From: Ghiorsea bivora
GTDB lineage: Bacteria > Pseudomonadota > Zetaproteobacteria > Mariprofundales > Mariprofundaceae
Reading direction: 5' to 3'
Assembly (NCBI RefSeq): GCF_000744415.1
Contig: NZ_JQLW01000012.1
Coordinates: 23,501 to 87,500, forward strand
DNA length: 64,000 bases
This document shows positions 50,855 through 59,416 of the stretch, in pieces; position 1 is the stretch's first letter; every line of letters starts with the position of its first letter. A program made the position numbers and the translations under genes. The notes below the pieces were generated by a model. The model was not told the DNA's origin. It did not search any database and saw only the letters and a program-made list of their open reading frames with translations.

Positions 50855-51307
50855 TTACTTGCGACCAGAACTGCCAAAGCCACCTTCACCGCGTACGGTT
50901 TCAGAAAGCTCAGTGACGGCTTGGAAATCAGCTTGCACAAATTGGGCAATCACCATTTGTGCAATGCGTTCACCTCTGGTGATGGTAAAAGGTTCTTTAC
51001 CGTGGTTAATGAGAATTACACCCACTTCACCGCGATAATCAGCATCAATCGTACCTGGTGAGTTAAGCACGGTAATTCCATGTTTATAGGCAAGCCCAGA
51101 GCGTGGACGAATTTGTGCTTCATAGCCATCTGCCAAGGCCATGGCAAAACCTGTTTTAATCAGTTTATATTCACCCGGTGTGAGCACAATATCTTCATCA
51201 ATGGCTGCTCTTAGATCTGCGCCTGCAGCTTGTGCCGAAGCATAAAAGGGAAGCTCTAAACCTTCACCGTGGGGTAGTTGTTGAATTTGAACAATACTAT
51301 GTTGCAT
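50855..51307 (-). CDS. dut: Deoxyuridine 5'-triphosphate nucleotidohydrolase
   Basis: Dut hydrolyses dUTP to dUMP, keeping uracil out of DNA and feeding thymidylate synthesis. The 150-residue trimeric-type protein carries the five motifs: [45 protein letters not shown] and the C-terminal [10 protein letters not shown] arm. It starts 4 bases after the broken thioesterase gene. Secure. Confidence 0.98.
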   Translation of the reverse strand: MQHSIVQIQQLPHGEGLELPFYASAQAAGADLRAAIDEDIVLTPGEYKLIKTGFAMALADGYEAQIRPRSGLAYKHGITVLNSPGTIDADYRGEVGVILINHGKEPFTITRGERIAQMVIAQFVQADFQAVTELSETVRGEGGFGSSGRK

Positions 51308-51311
51308 GGTG

Positions 51312-51775
51312 TTATCCTTTGTCGTCTAAAATTAAGGCTACATATACACCTTGGTGTGTGCCGCCTATGCCTGATTCAGGGCTAATCACTTCTGATGCTA
51401 CGTTGATGCGAGCCTTACCATGTCGCTTTAATGTTTTTATAAACTTACACCACGTTTGTGTATCAGGCATATGGCAAATGGTTGTGAAATCATCAGGTAT
51501 AGGGTTCTTAAAGTCAAAGCTACTTTTTTGAATGACCAAACGGCAGCTTATATTTTCTTCTTTGAGTTTGATAAACAATAATGCCCAACCTGATAACACA
51601 CCCAATGCAGACAGACTGTCACCAAAAGCTGTGTCCCTATGATTAAGGTTGGGTGCAAGCGGTGTGGATATGAAACTTTTTTACCATCATAACCTTTGAT
51701 TTTAGCACCTAGGGCGTTGGTCAGCGGCATATGCTCATGTACATAATCGTGAATCTTTTCAAGATTAATATGCAT
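51312..51775 (-). pseudogene. YiiD C-terminal-type thioesterase-like gene with a -1 frameshift
   Basis: Two frames together encode one hotdog-fold protein. The 5' frame gives KIHDYVHEHMPLTNALGAKI...YDGKK; the other frame gives TPLAPNLNHRDTAFGDSLSAL, then GVLSGWALLFIKLKEE and SSFDFKNPIPDDF, matching the putative thioesterase domain of YiiD. The switch lies within about 30 bases of GGT-AAAAAA-GTTTC, plus-strand T run near 51677-51682. Adding one A to that six-A run restores a single frame of about 154 codons. The gene overlaps the Bcr/CflA stop codon by 1 base. Sequencing error or a recent mutation are equally possible. Confidence 0.78.
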
Positions 51776-52989
51776 TAAATATCATCTTTTTGATGTTTAA
51801 GCCAAAACATCACCAGTAAAGATAATAGACTAAAGGTGATAAAACCTGAAACCAAAGGTAGTACAGACTGCGCATAACTTTGCCCTATGATTGCACCAAA
51901 AGGAACAGCAATAAATGTGGACACTGCACCCACCAAAGATGCACCAATGCCTGCCATGTGTCCCAATGGTTCCATCGCAAGCCCATTTAAATTACCCATC
52001 AAAATGCCAAAACAAAACAATACGATAGCCAAGTACACCATAAGCTGCCAAAGGGCTGGGTTACCATTGGACTTGCTACTAAACCAAAAGAAAATGATGG
52101 AAACGGCACTAATCGTGAATAAGGCATACTTTGACATATCATGCATACCATATTTCATCACCAACTTGGCATTTAATAAGGATGCGAGGCCAACAGAAAT
52201 CGCCAATACACCAAAATAGAGAGGAAACATTACACCCAGATGATATTGCTCTTGAAAGATTTGTTGGGAGGAATTGAGGTAACCCAAGAATGCGCTAAAT
52301 ACAAAACCTGACATCACGGTGTATGCCATGACTTCTTTGTTCTTAAGAATAAGCCATAGGTTTTTTCCGATGTTTTTCAGCGAGAAAGGGGTTTTGTCTT
52401 CATGATGAATGGTTTCAACTTGTCGAATAACAAACCAAACCAGTACTAGAACACTTAAGGCTAAAATAAATACAAAAATCATGCGCCAGTGTGCGATAAA
52501 TAGAATAGCTTGCCCTAATGCAGGGGCTAAAATGGGCACAAGAATAAACAGCGACATAATCAATGACATCACTTTTCCCATTTCATTACCATGGTATAAG
52601 TCACGTACTAAAGCGACCGTGATAATGCGTGCAGAAGCAAGCCCTAAACCTTGTAGAAACCTACCCAAAAGCATAATGCTATAAGATTCGGAAATAAGGG
52701 AAATGATACAGCCAGCAATGGCAATGGAAAGACCAAGGTAAATAGCAGGTTTTCGGCCAAAACTGTCGGATAATGGGCCATAAAAAATCATACCGATGCT
52801 AAAACCTAAAAAGAGCAGTGAAATAATGAGTTGATTGTCGTTGCTGTGGGCAACTTGTAAGTCTTGCCCAATTTGAGCCATGGCAGGCAACATAATATCA
52901 ATAGAAAGCGCCATGAGTGACATTAATAATGCCATCAAAGCAATGAATTCACCAAAGTGCATATCACTTTTTTGTATGGGTTTATTCAT
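51775..52989 (-). CDS. Bcr/CflA-family multidrug efflux MFS transporter
   Basis: A 404-residue major-facilitator protein with 12 predicted helices. DHA1/Bcr features are ALSIDIMLPAMAQIGQDLQV in helix 1, GMIFYGPLSDSFGRKPAIYLGL between helices 2 and 3, and RFLQGLGLASARI in helix 4. Drug or peptide export is the usual role; the substrate is not predictable. It lies in a minus-strand series between a CBS-domain gene and the broken thioesterase. Confidence 0.9.
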   Translation of the reverse strand: MNKPIQKSDMHFGEFIALMALLMSLMALSIDIMLPAMAQIGQDLQVAHSNDNQLIISLLFLGFSIGMIFYGPLSDSFGRKPAIYLGLSIAIAGCIISLISESYSIMLLGRFLQGLGLASARIITVALVRDLYHGNEMGKVMSLIMSLFILVPILAPALGQAILFIAHWRMIFVFILALSVLVLVWFVIRQVETIHHEDKTPFSLKNIGKNLWLILKNKEVMAYTVMSGFVFSAFLGYLNSSQQIFQEQYHLGVMFPLYFGVLAISVGLASLLNAKLVMKYGMHDMSKYALFTISAVSIIFFWFSSKSNGNPALWQLMVYLAIVLFCFGILMGNLNGLAMEPLGHMAGIGASLVGAVSTFIAVPFGAIIGQSYAQSVLPLVSGFITFSLLSLLVMFWLKHQKDDI

Positions 52990-53112
52990 GATAATAAAAG
53001 TGTTTTTTGTGGCAGATTAACATAAGTCCAACAGGCTCCTAGGCATCGCCGCAACATAAACTCCTTTATGGCTTTCGCCAAGCTTTGCTTTTTTACTTGA
53101 GATAAACGGTGG

Positions 53113-53529
53113 TTACTGATTTTTATGCTGATGATCGAGTGCTTTGAGAATATCGCGGGTAGTGATGACGCCCACAGGTACTTGTTGCTCATCAACGATG
53201 GGAATACATGAAATATTATGTTGATTCAGTAGGCTGATAATATCATAAATGTTCGCGTCTAAAGTTGATGTGATAAGTTTTCGGGACATGATTTGATGCA
53301 CTTTTTTATCTAAAGTGGATAAATCTTTGAATGTTTCATTGATGGTATCAAGGTTAGGGCTAAGTGCTTTGAATAAGTCTCTATCGGATATAATGCCGCA
53401 CAACTTTTTATCTTCCACAACCAGCAGATGGTGATACCCCGTATTTTTGAGTTTGTTTTGCACTGTTTTTAAGGTGTCACCAAGCGATACAGTGCTAATA
53501 CGCTTGCTCATAAGTTGTTTGATATTCAT
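53113..53529 (-). CDS. Two-CBS-domain protein
   Basis: A 138-residue protein made of a CBS pair: residues 1-60 (MNIKQLMSKRISTVSLGDTL...LCGIISDRDLFKAL) and 77-132 (VHQIMSRKLITSTLDANIYD...VGVITTRDILKAL). Such stand-alone modules bind adenine nucleotides and regulate a partner; none is evident beyond the neighbouring mpl. Nothing further can be said of its role. Confidence 0.9.
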   Translation of the reverse strand: MNIKQLMSKRISTVSLGDTLKTVQNKLKNTGYHHLLVVEDKKLCGIISDRDLFKALSPNLDTINETFKDLSTLDKKVHQIMSRKLITSTLDANIYDIISLLNQHNISCIPIVDEQQVPVGVITTRDILKALDHQHKNQ

Positions 53530-53574
53530 GCGTTCTCCTGCTTGATTACTCTATCGCCGATAAAGGCGAAGGCT

Positions 53575-54978
53575 TTATTGCAGACTTATGAGCAAACGTT
53601 GGTGAATGTTCTCAAAGCCACCATTGGATAGAATTAACACAATATCATTGGCTTTTGCATGATTTTTGATGTGTTGGATAATTTTATCTGTGGTTTTAAG
53701 CACTTGGGCATCAATATGTTGTGTATTTAGCGTTTGGCAGACTTGGTTGACATCCAACACATCATTTTCTTGTATATTGCGATGGGATGGTGGTGAGAAG
53801 ATGACATGGTCTGCGGATATTAGTGACTGTGGCAATGTGTTTTGGTGAATTTTCATGCGCATGGTGTTGGAGCGTGGCTCAAGCACCACCCAAAGTTTAC
53901 CGCTGCTCAGACTTGATTTGACCGCATCCACAATGCCTTTGATAGCCGTAGGATGATGCGCGAAATCATCATAAATGGTGATGCCATTTGCCTCGCCAAC
54001 CTTGCTCATACGACGGCGTACACCTTTAAATGTTTCAAATGCTTGTTGAATGTCCGTTAAACTTACACCCATATGTGTTGCGGCAGCTGCCACGGCACAG
54101 GCATTGGCTATATGATGTTTACCTATGCTATTCCACTTGGCTTCAAGGCAGGCTTGTCCATGATGATACAGTTTAAAATGTGAACCATCTTCTTGTAAAG
54201 CTTGCCACTGCCAGTCGGTTTTGATGCTGCTACCAAACTCAGCAAAGGTGGTGACAGGTGTCCATACACCTTGTTCAAGCACATCCATGATATTGGCATC
54301 ATCAGTATTGGCGATAATGTTTCCCGTTTCAGGGATGGTGCGCAACAAATGGTTGAATTGGACCTTGATGGCATTCAAATCTTTGAAGATGTCTGCATGG
54401 TCGAACTCTAGGTTGTTTAAAATGAGAGTTTTGGCATGATAATGGATGAATTTGGAGCGTTTGTCGAAGAAGGCTGTGTCGTATTCATCCCCTTCAAGGA
54501 CAAAGGGGCTTAAAGGGGAAGAGTGACCAATTCTTGCGCCTTCGCCAAAGTTTTCAGGGATACCACCAATCATAAAACCAGGCTGTTTTCCTGCCTCTTC
54601 CAATACCCATGCTAAAAGGGAAGATGTGGATGTTTTACCATGTGTGCCTGCGACCACGGCAGCATGTCTTTGGGGTAAAATATAACGCCCGATAAATTCA
54701 GGGCCTGACATATAGGGTAAGTCATGATTTAGGATGTATTCTACTTCTACATTGCCCCGACTCATGGCATTACCAATCAAACAAAGGTCAGGGGTGGGTT
54801 GTAAGTTACTTTCGGAGAATGTGGCAATTTCAACGCCCAAATCTTCAAGGTAGGTTGACATGGGTGGGTAAACGTTGGCATCTGAACCGGTTACTTTCCA
54901 GCCTTTTGCTTTGGCAAGGGAAGTAATGGCAGCCATGGCGGTGCCGCATACGCCAAGTACATGTAAATGTTGGCTCAT
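53575..54978 (-). CDS. mpl: UDP-N-acetylmuramate:L-Ala-gamma-D-Glu-meso-DAP ligase
   Basis: Mpl re-attaches the recycled murein tripeptide to UDP-MurNAc. The 467-residue Mur-ligase protein starts HLHVLGVCGTAMAAITSLAKAKG, has the ATP loop VAGTHGKTSTSSLLAWVLEEAG, LEGDEYDTAFFDKRSKF (typical of Mpl rather than MurC) and DDFAHHPTAIKG. ATG 54978 overlaps the preceding MFS stop codon by 4 bases and gives the family N-terminus; the frame extends to 55044 inside that gene. Confidence 0.95.
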   Translation of the reverse strand: MSQHLHVLGVCGTAMAAITSLAKAKGWKVTGSDANVYPPMSTYLEDLGVEIATFSESNLQPTPDLCLIGNAMSRGNVEVEYILNHDLPYMSGPEFIGRYILPQRHAAVVAGTHGKTSTSSLLAWVLEEAGKQPGFMIGGIPENFGEGARIGHSSPLSPFVLEGDEYDTAFFDKRSKFIHYHAKTLILNNLEFDHADIFKDLNAIKVQFNHLLRTIPETGNIIANTDDANIMDVLEQGVWTPVTTFAEFGSSIKTDWQWQALQEDGSHFKLYHHGQACLEAKWNSIGKHHIANACAVAAAATHMGVSLTDIQQAFETFKGVRRRMSKVGEANGITIYDDFAHHPTAIKGIVDAVKSSLSSGKLWVVLEPRSNTMRMKIHQNTLPQSLISADHVIFSPPSHRNIQENDVLDVNQVCQTLNTQHIDAQVLKTTDKIIQHIKNHAKANDIVLILSNGGFENIHQRLLISLQ

Positions 54979-56123
54979 GTCATTGTGTTTGCCTGTTTGA
55001 GTTTCCATACTGCAAGTAAACCCAATAGTGCGATAAAAGTACATGCATAAAATGCAGCGGCATAACCTTGTGTTTCAACAATCATACCGCAAAGCATGAT
55101 GCCAAGGGTGCTACCTAAACCAAAACCGATAGAGCTGTACCAGCCTTGGGCTGATGTTTGACGATGCGGTTGAGCAAACTTACGCACCCAAGCTACCGCA
55201 GATAAGTGAAAAGCTGCAAAACTGGCTGCGTGCAAGAGTTGTAGTAATAAAATTGCCACAATATTGGTGGTGATGGCAAGCCCAAACCAACGCAGTGACG
55301 CAAGAAGCAGACATAAACCAAGCACCCAAACAGGCGATGCTTTTTGGATAGATTTACTCCAGTACCACATCAATAATATCTCTGCGAGCACACCTAATAT
55401 CCAGAAAAAGCCAATTTCAGCGCCCGAATAACCCGCATCAATCATGTATAAACTAAAGAAACCATAATATGCTCCATGCGATGCCTGCATACAGAAGCCG
55501 ATAAAAAGAAGCCACATCAAAGCTTTGGGATTGGGCTGTGAGCTTGGCTGTTGGTTATTTTGTTTGCTGATGGTGGATAAGTCAGGGAAACCTATGGCTG
55601 CAAGCGTGGTGAGTGCCAACAAACTTGTGAGTATCCAAGGAAACAGGCTGATGCTGTTGCCAACCAAATAAAGCCCACCTGCAAAAGATGCAATCACAAA
55701 ACCTACAGAACCCCAAACTCGTAACCGCCCATAACTCATGATAGATATTTCTGAGACAACCAAAGATAGACCGTCTGTCAGTGGTAGGATTGCTGCCCAG
55801 AAGAAGCCGAAAACAATCACGATTGTAAGTAATACATTGATGTCCCAATGCGGAATGAGTAATGCGGATGCAGATGTAGCAAGCCCTGATGTGAGCAGTA
55901 AAAAAGTACGCGTATTGGTATTTCGGTATTCCAAAAGCAAACCTGCAAGTGGAGGCGCAATCACTTTTGCAGCGGCCAAAGCACCAACAAAAATGCCTAC
56001 CCATACGGTGCTCATGCCTAAATCCGTGAGATAGACTGGGAAATAAGGCAGGATTAGCCCCATGGCAGCAAAGTAGGCTGCATAAAATAGACGAATGGCG
56101 ATAAGGGATTGGTTGGAAATCAC
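54975..56123 (-). CDS. MFS transporter, HcaT/MFS_1-like family
   Basis: A 382-residue 12-helix carrier of the MFS_1-like group (phenylpropionate transporter HcaT type): RLFYAAYFAAMGLILPYFPVYLTDLG in helix 1, PPLAGLLLEYRNTNTR, PLTDGLSLVVSEISIMSYGRLRVWGSVGF in helices 4-5. The substrate is unknown. The 4-base overlap with mpl hints at a link to wall recycling, for instance uptake of a murein fragment, but that is only inferred from position. Confidence 0.85.
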   Translation of the reverse strand: MISNQSLIAIRLFYAAYFAAMGLILPYFPVYLTDLGMSTVWVGIFVGALAAAKVIAPPLAGLLLEYRNTNTRTFLLLTSGLATSASALLIPHWDINVLLTIVIVFGFFWAAILPLTDGLSLVVSEISIMSYGRLRVWGSVGFVIASFAGGLYLVGNSISLFPWILTSLLALTTLAAIGFPDLSTISKQNNQQPSSQPNPKALMWLLFIGFCMQASHGAYYGFFSLYMIDAGYSGAEIGFFWILGVLAEILLMWYWSKSIQKASPVWVLGLCLLLASLRWFGLAITTNIVAILLLQLLHAASFAAFHLSAVAWVRKFAQPHRQTSAQGWYSSIGFGLGSTLGIMLCGMIVETQGYAAAFYACTFIALLGLLAVWKLKQANTMT

Positions 56124-56265
56124 TGCGTTATACTCGTAGCTATCCTTGGGTTGTAAAGTTCATTGTTGTCATTTTGATTGTAGTGAAGCGGAAAGGAGAA
56201 GTCTTAGCATATTCGCGTGTGAAGACCATATGTGTAGCTGTAGCGCTGTATGGTTGTTCGACAAG

Positions 56266-56339
56266 GGAAGTGAGGCTTTAGCCTCGCCACTATGAAGATG
56301 GGTATGCTTATGGTCAGACGGGGCTAAAGCCACACTTCC
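56266..56339. repeat. Imperfect inverted repeat (REP/BIME-like)
   Basis: GGAAGTGAGGCTTTAGCCTC (56266-56285) and 56320-56339 are inverted copies matching at 18 of 20 bases, with a 34-base spacer. Such GGCTTTAGCC palindrome pairs are typical dispersed extragenic elements. It fills much of the 268-base gap upstream of the [2Fe-2S] gene. Confidence 0.6.
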
Positions 56340-56345
56340 TCTCAA

Positions 56346-56391
56346 TTTTTTTCTCCGCGTGACTCTGTGTTCTCTGTGGTTAAAGTAACGC
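56346..56391. repeat. Dispersed-repeat-like sequence (CTCTGTGTTCTCTGTGG motif)
   Basis: The stretch CTCTGTGTTCTCTGTGGTTAA, whose complement reads ACCACAGAGAACACAGAG, matches a short sequence I recognise as dispersed between genes in many bacterial genomes. It directly abuts ATG 56392. No ribosome site other than TTAAAG is visible, so it may supply the leader of the following gene. Confidence 0.5.
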
Positions 56392-56583
56392 ATGGCAAAG
56401 ATAGAAGTATGTTTAGGGCAGAATTGTAAACCTTATGGTGGGCAAGACTTGGTGGATGTTTTAAAGGAAAAAGGTATTCCTTTTACAACCTTTGAATGCC
56501 GTAGTTTATGCACTTACGCCCCAGTTGTTTTTGTGGATGATAAAGCGAAGTTAAAAGCCACACGAGATGATTTATGTCTTTAG
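56392..56583 (+). CDS. Small thioredoxin-like [2Fe-2S] ferredoxin
   Basis: A 63-residue protein with cysteines C7 and C12 (CLGQNC) and C36 and C40 (CRSLC), the C-x4-C ... C-x3-C arrangement of thioredoxin-like [2Fe-2S] ferredoxins and the NuoE C-terminal domain. It is shorter than most members but contains the whole cluster site, then APVVFVDDKAKLKATRDDL. It probably carries electrons; the partner is unknown, though a ferredoxin-reductase lies convergently 111 bases away. Confidence 0.8.
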   Translation: MAKIEVCLGQNCKPYGGQDLVDVLKEKGIPFTTFECRSLCTYAPVVFVDDKAKLKATRDDLCL

Positions 56584-56600
56584 GTTATCCTTGCTGCTTG

Positions 56601-56656
56601 GCGTCAGGTGACGCGGTGATATTTTCCCTGCCGTAACACGCGAAAGCGGCGTGTTA
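56601..56656. terminator. Two palindromes in the convergent gap, possible terminators
   Basis: GCGTCA (56601-56606) / TGACGC (56609-56614) and TAACACGC (56634-56641) / GCGTGTTA (56649-56656) are perfect inverted repeats. They sit between two convergent genes. There are no T-runs, so termination efficiency is uncertain. Confidence 0.4.
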
Positions 56657-56694
56657 TGTGGGGTTCAATGGGAGGCTCCACCCTGTGCCATGTA

Positions 56695-57699
56695 TTATGT
56701 TGATGCGGTGAAGGCATCAGCTAATATATCATTTTCGCTTAGCCCATGTTGTAGCAAGGTATCTTTCATGGTTTGCACTACTGCATCATCACCACATAAA
56801 TATGCCCGTTTGCCTGCGCAGTCACCAAGTGTTTCAATGATAATTTGGTCGATTGCACCTTGTTTGCCATTTGTGGGGGGGGTCCCTTGAAGTACACACG
56901 GAATGTAGCTTAGGTTTTTTACACTATCCACCATTTCTTGGATTTCATCTTGGTAATACAAACCTTCTTGACTGAGGCTGGCATGAAACAGGTGGATTTG
57001 ACCTTGGTGGTTGGATTCTAAAGCATCGCGAAGAATGCCAAACAAAGGCGCAAGCCCTGTGCCTACACCTGCTAAAATGATGTCTTGCTCTGGTTTTGCT
57101 TGTTGGTAATAACATGCGCCAGATGGTCCTGATATTTCAATGTTTTCACCATGTTGCAGCTCATCACACAACCAATTACTCATGCGCCCATTGGGCATAC
57201 GTTTGATGTGTAGTTCCATAAAATTTTCACAGGGCAAAGAGGCAAGGGAATAACTTCGCGTGAGTTTGGTTTCAGGTTGGATAAGATTGATAAACTGACC
57301 TGCTTTGTATTGCAGCGGCTCAGGGCGCATCAAACAAAGGCGTAATACATCATCATTTAACCATGTTTTATCAATCACCATGGTGGTGTAACTTGCAAAA
57401 TCAGAAATATTCTTTTCGGCAAAACTGACATTGGCTTTGGTGGCAAGTTCTATACTTATATCTTCGCTAGGTTTGCATATGCAGGGCAGAAAACAGCCTT
57501 GATCTTGCAAATGTTTATCCAAGGGTTCTTGGCTTTGAGAAGGCACTTCCCCTTGTGTTACTTTACACATGCAAGCTTGGCACAGCCCACCTTGGCAACT
57601 GTAGGGTACAAAAGCACCTTGTTCGAGCAGGGTAGATAATAAAGGTCTGCTGCTATCACAATTGTATGTTTTTTCTTTGAATGTTACTTGAATGTTCAT
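56695..57699 (-). CDS. Ferredoxin-NAD(P)H reductase with N-terminal [2Fe-2S] domain
   Basis: A 334-residue three-domain electron-transfer protein: plant-type ferredoxin (residues 1-90, cysteines in YSCQGGLCQACMC and a fourth in GCFLPCIC), FAD domain (~100-195, LTRSYSLASLP) and NAD(P) domain (AGVGTGLAPLFGIL; YLCGDDAVVQTMK). It resembles phenol/CDP-6-deoxy reductase-type oxygenase reductases, but no oxygenase is nearby. ATG 57699 follows dnaX by 1 base; the frame extends to 57768 inside dnaX. Confidence 0.9.
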   Translation of the reverse strand: MNIQVTFKEKTYNCDSSRPLLSTLLEQGAFVPYSCQGGLCQACMCKVTQGEVPSQSQEPLDKHLQDQGCFLPCICKPSEDISIELATKANVSFAEKNISDFASYTTMVIDKTWLNDDVLRLCLMRPEPLQYKAGQFINLIQPETKLTRSYSLASLPCENFMELHIKRMPNGRMSNWLCDELQHGENIEISGPSGACYYQQAKPEQDIILAGVGTGLAPLFGILRDALESNHQGQIHLFHASLSQEGLYYQDEIQEMVDSVKNLSYIPCVLQGTPPTNGKQGAIDQIIIETLGDCAGKRAYLCGDDAVVQTMKDTLLQHGLSENDILADAFTAST

Positions 57700-57700
57700 T

Positions 57701-59416
57701 TCAATCGTCCTCAGTAGGGAGTTCAACCTCATTTTGTTCGGTGCTTGGCATTTCTGGTGGCCGCACATTGACCAATCGACAGTTTAATGCTTCTTTAAGC
57801 GCCTGAATATGCGGGTCACTTTCGGCATCTTGCCAAAGTTTTCGTGTGTATTCATTGGCTTCACGCTTTTTTTGTTCTAGTAAACTTTCACCATCTTCAT
57901 TGGTACGTTTTCCCCAGATGACTTTACGTTTTAACCACGATTCAAAACCCTGCCTATCTTGGTTGGTGATAGCATCTTGCTGATGTGCATCCAATAGAAG
58001 CAAAACATCATCATCAAAACGCTGGCAGAGCACATGCTCCAACATGGCAGCAATACCTGGTTTTATTTGGTGATACTGCTGCATGGCTTCTTCCCATGAA
58101 TTGGGGGGTGATACAGGCGCAGACACTTCAGTTTCTTGATGGGTATTGCTGTTTGCTAAACTATTTTGTGTTGCTGGCTCTGTGTGTTGTGGCGCAGGTG
58201 TTTGTTTTGTTTCTTGGGTAGCAGTTAGAGCCACCTTTTGTGTAAATTCACGCTTTTTTACAGGTTCTACGTTTTTAATCGTTTTTTTTTCTGCTATATC
58301 TTGTGCAGACATTTCCTTTTCTGGTGGTGATATAAAATTGAGGTGAGCCAAACGCATCACAATCATTTCAGCACCACGTTGTTCGTCAATCAATGGTAAA
58401 TCGCGCAAGCCATGAATCAATACTTGATAGCGCATATCCAAAGCTTGCTCACTCCAACAGTCTGCTTGTTGCTGAACCCATGTTTGCGCAGCGCTGCTCA
58501 TGCTTTGTGGCATCAGCGAAGCATCAAGCTTGCAGCACATCATTTCATGCAATAATTCAGAGAGTGACTTTAATAAGTGGGAGGGCGACACACCGACTTC
58601 GCGTGATTGGCGCAGGCTTTGTACAGCTTGTTTGGCATCACCTGACAACACAGCATGGGCAAGTTGTTGTGTTTGTTCAGAGCCAATAAGCCCTAGGGAT
58701 TGTTGCACACTTTCTAAGGTGATGTCTTGGCTGGAAAAGGCTAAGACGCGTTCGGTAAGTGATAGTGCATCGCGTACGCTTCCATCTGCCGAGCGGGCAA
58801 TCACTTGTAGCGCATCTTCCTGGGTGTTGATACCTTCTTCTTGAAGTACATAGGCCAAATAATCGGCGATTTCATCGACATTGAGGCGACGCAGGTCAAA
58901 GCGTTGGCAGCGTGAACGCACAGTGATAGGTAATTTGTCTGATTCTGTGGTTGCCAAAATAAACAACACATTTTCAGGCGGTTCTTCCAGTGTTTTTAAT
59001 AAGGCATTAAACGCCGACTTGGACAACATGTGTGCTTCATCAATAATATAAACTTTGATTTTTAAGTGTACGGGTGGATAGCGCACACCATCCAAAATTT
59101 CACGAATATCATCCACACCCGTGTGACTTGCAGCATCCATTTCTTGCACATCAAGGTTGTTGCCTTTGGCAATGGATGTGCATGAATCACAAGTGCCGCA
59201 AGGTTCACCATCTTCAACTTGGGTGCAATTCACAGCCATTGCCATGAGTCGAGAAATGGTTGTTTTACCTACGCCGCGAATACCTGTCATCAAATATGCA
59301 TGGGCTAAATGGTTGCTTGTTAAGGCGTTTTTTAGGGTGCGCACAATGACATCTTGCCCTGTTAAATCAGCAAAACGTTGTGGTCTCCATTTTCGTGCCA
59401 GTACAAGATATGACAT
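57701..59416 (-). CDS. dnaX: DNA polymerase III subunit tau (possible gamma by slippage)
   Basis: DnaX is the clamp-loader ATPase. The 571-residue protein has LARKWRPQRFADLTGQ, Walker A GIRGVGKTTISRL, a zinc site (C-x8-C-x2-C-x2-C near residue 64), DEAHMLSKSAFNALLKTLEEPP and the SRC motif in VRSRCQRFDLRR. Domain III ends near residue 365. At codons 376-379 (GAA AAA AAA ACG, plus-strand T run 58282-58290) there are nine consecutive A; a slip of one base either way meets a stop codon within a few codons, giving a ~380-residue gamma-like product. It overlaps gspN by one base. Confidence 0.95.
   Translation of the reverse strand: MSYLVLARKWRPQRFADLTGQDVIVRTLKNALTSNHLAHAYLMTGIRGVGKTTISRLMAMAVNCTQVEDGEPCGTCDSCTSIAKGNNLDVQEMDAASHTGVDDIREILDGVRYPPVHLKIKVYIIDEAHMLSKSAFNALLKTLEEPPENVLFILATTESDKLPITVRSRCQRFDLRRLNVDEIADYLAYVLQEEGINTQEDALQVIARSADGSVRDALSLTERVLAFSSQDITLESVQQSLGLIGSEQTQQLAHAVLSGDAKQAVQSLRQSREVGVSPSHLLKSLSELLHEMMCCKLDASLMPQSMSSAAQTWVQQQADCWSEQALDMRYQVLIHGLRDLPLIDEQRGAEMIVMRLAHLNFISPPEKEMSAQDIAEKKTIKNVEPVKKREFTQKVALTATQETKQTPAPQHTEPATQNSLANSNTHQETEVSAPVSPPNSWEEAMQQYHQIKPGIAAMLEHVLCQRFDDDVLLLLDAHQQDAITNQDRQGFESWLKRKVIWGKRTNEDGESLLEQKKREANEYTRKLWQDAESDPHIQALKEALNCRLVNVRPPEMPSTEQNEVELPTEDD
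58282..58290 (-). other. Nine-A slippage site in dnaX
   Basis: A run of nine A in the coding strand between the AAA+ core and the tau-specific tail. With ten A the reading becomes E-K-K-N-D-stop, and with eight A E-K-K-R-L-K-T-stop. Thermus dnaX is known to make gamma by transcriptional slippage on nine A. Confidence 0.6.

Noticed and set aside
50758..50949. Minus-strand frame starting within dut and ending beyond the palindrome
   Set aside because: Its C-terminal part (SHSRAGGNPVVR...) is simply the translation of the dRS3-like inverted repeat, and the rest overlaps dut in another frame.
56169..56393. Minus-strand frame beginning MRYFNHREHRVTRRK
   Set aside because: This is the common spurious translation of the dispersed CTCTGTG repeat and the neighbouring palindromes, not a gene.
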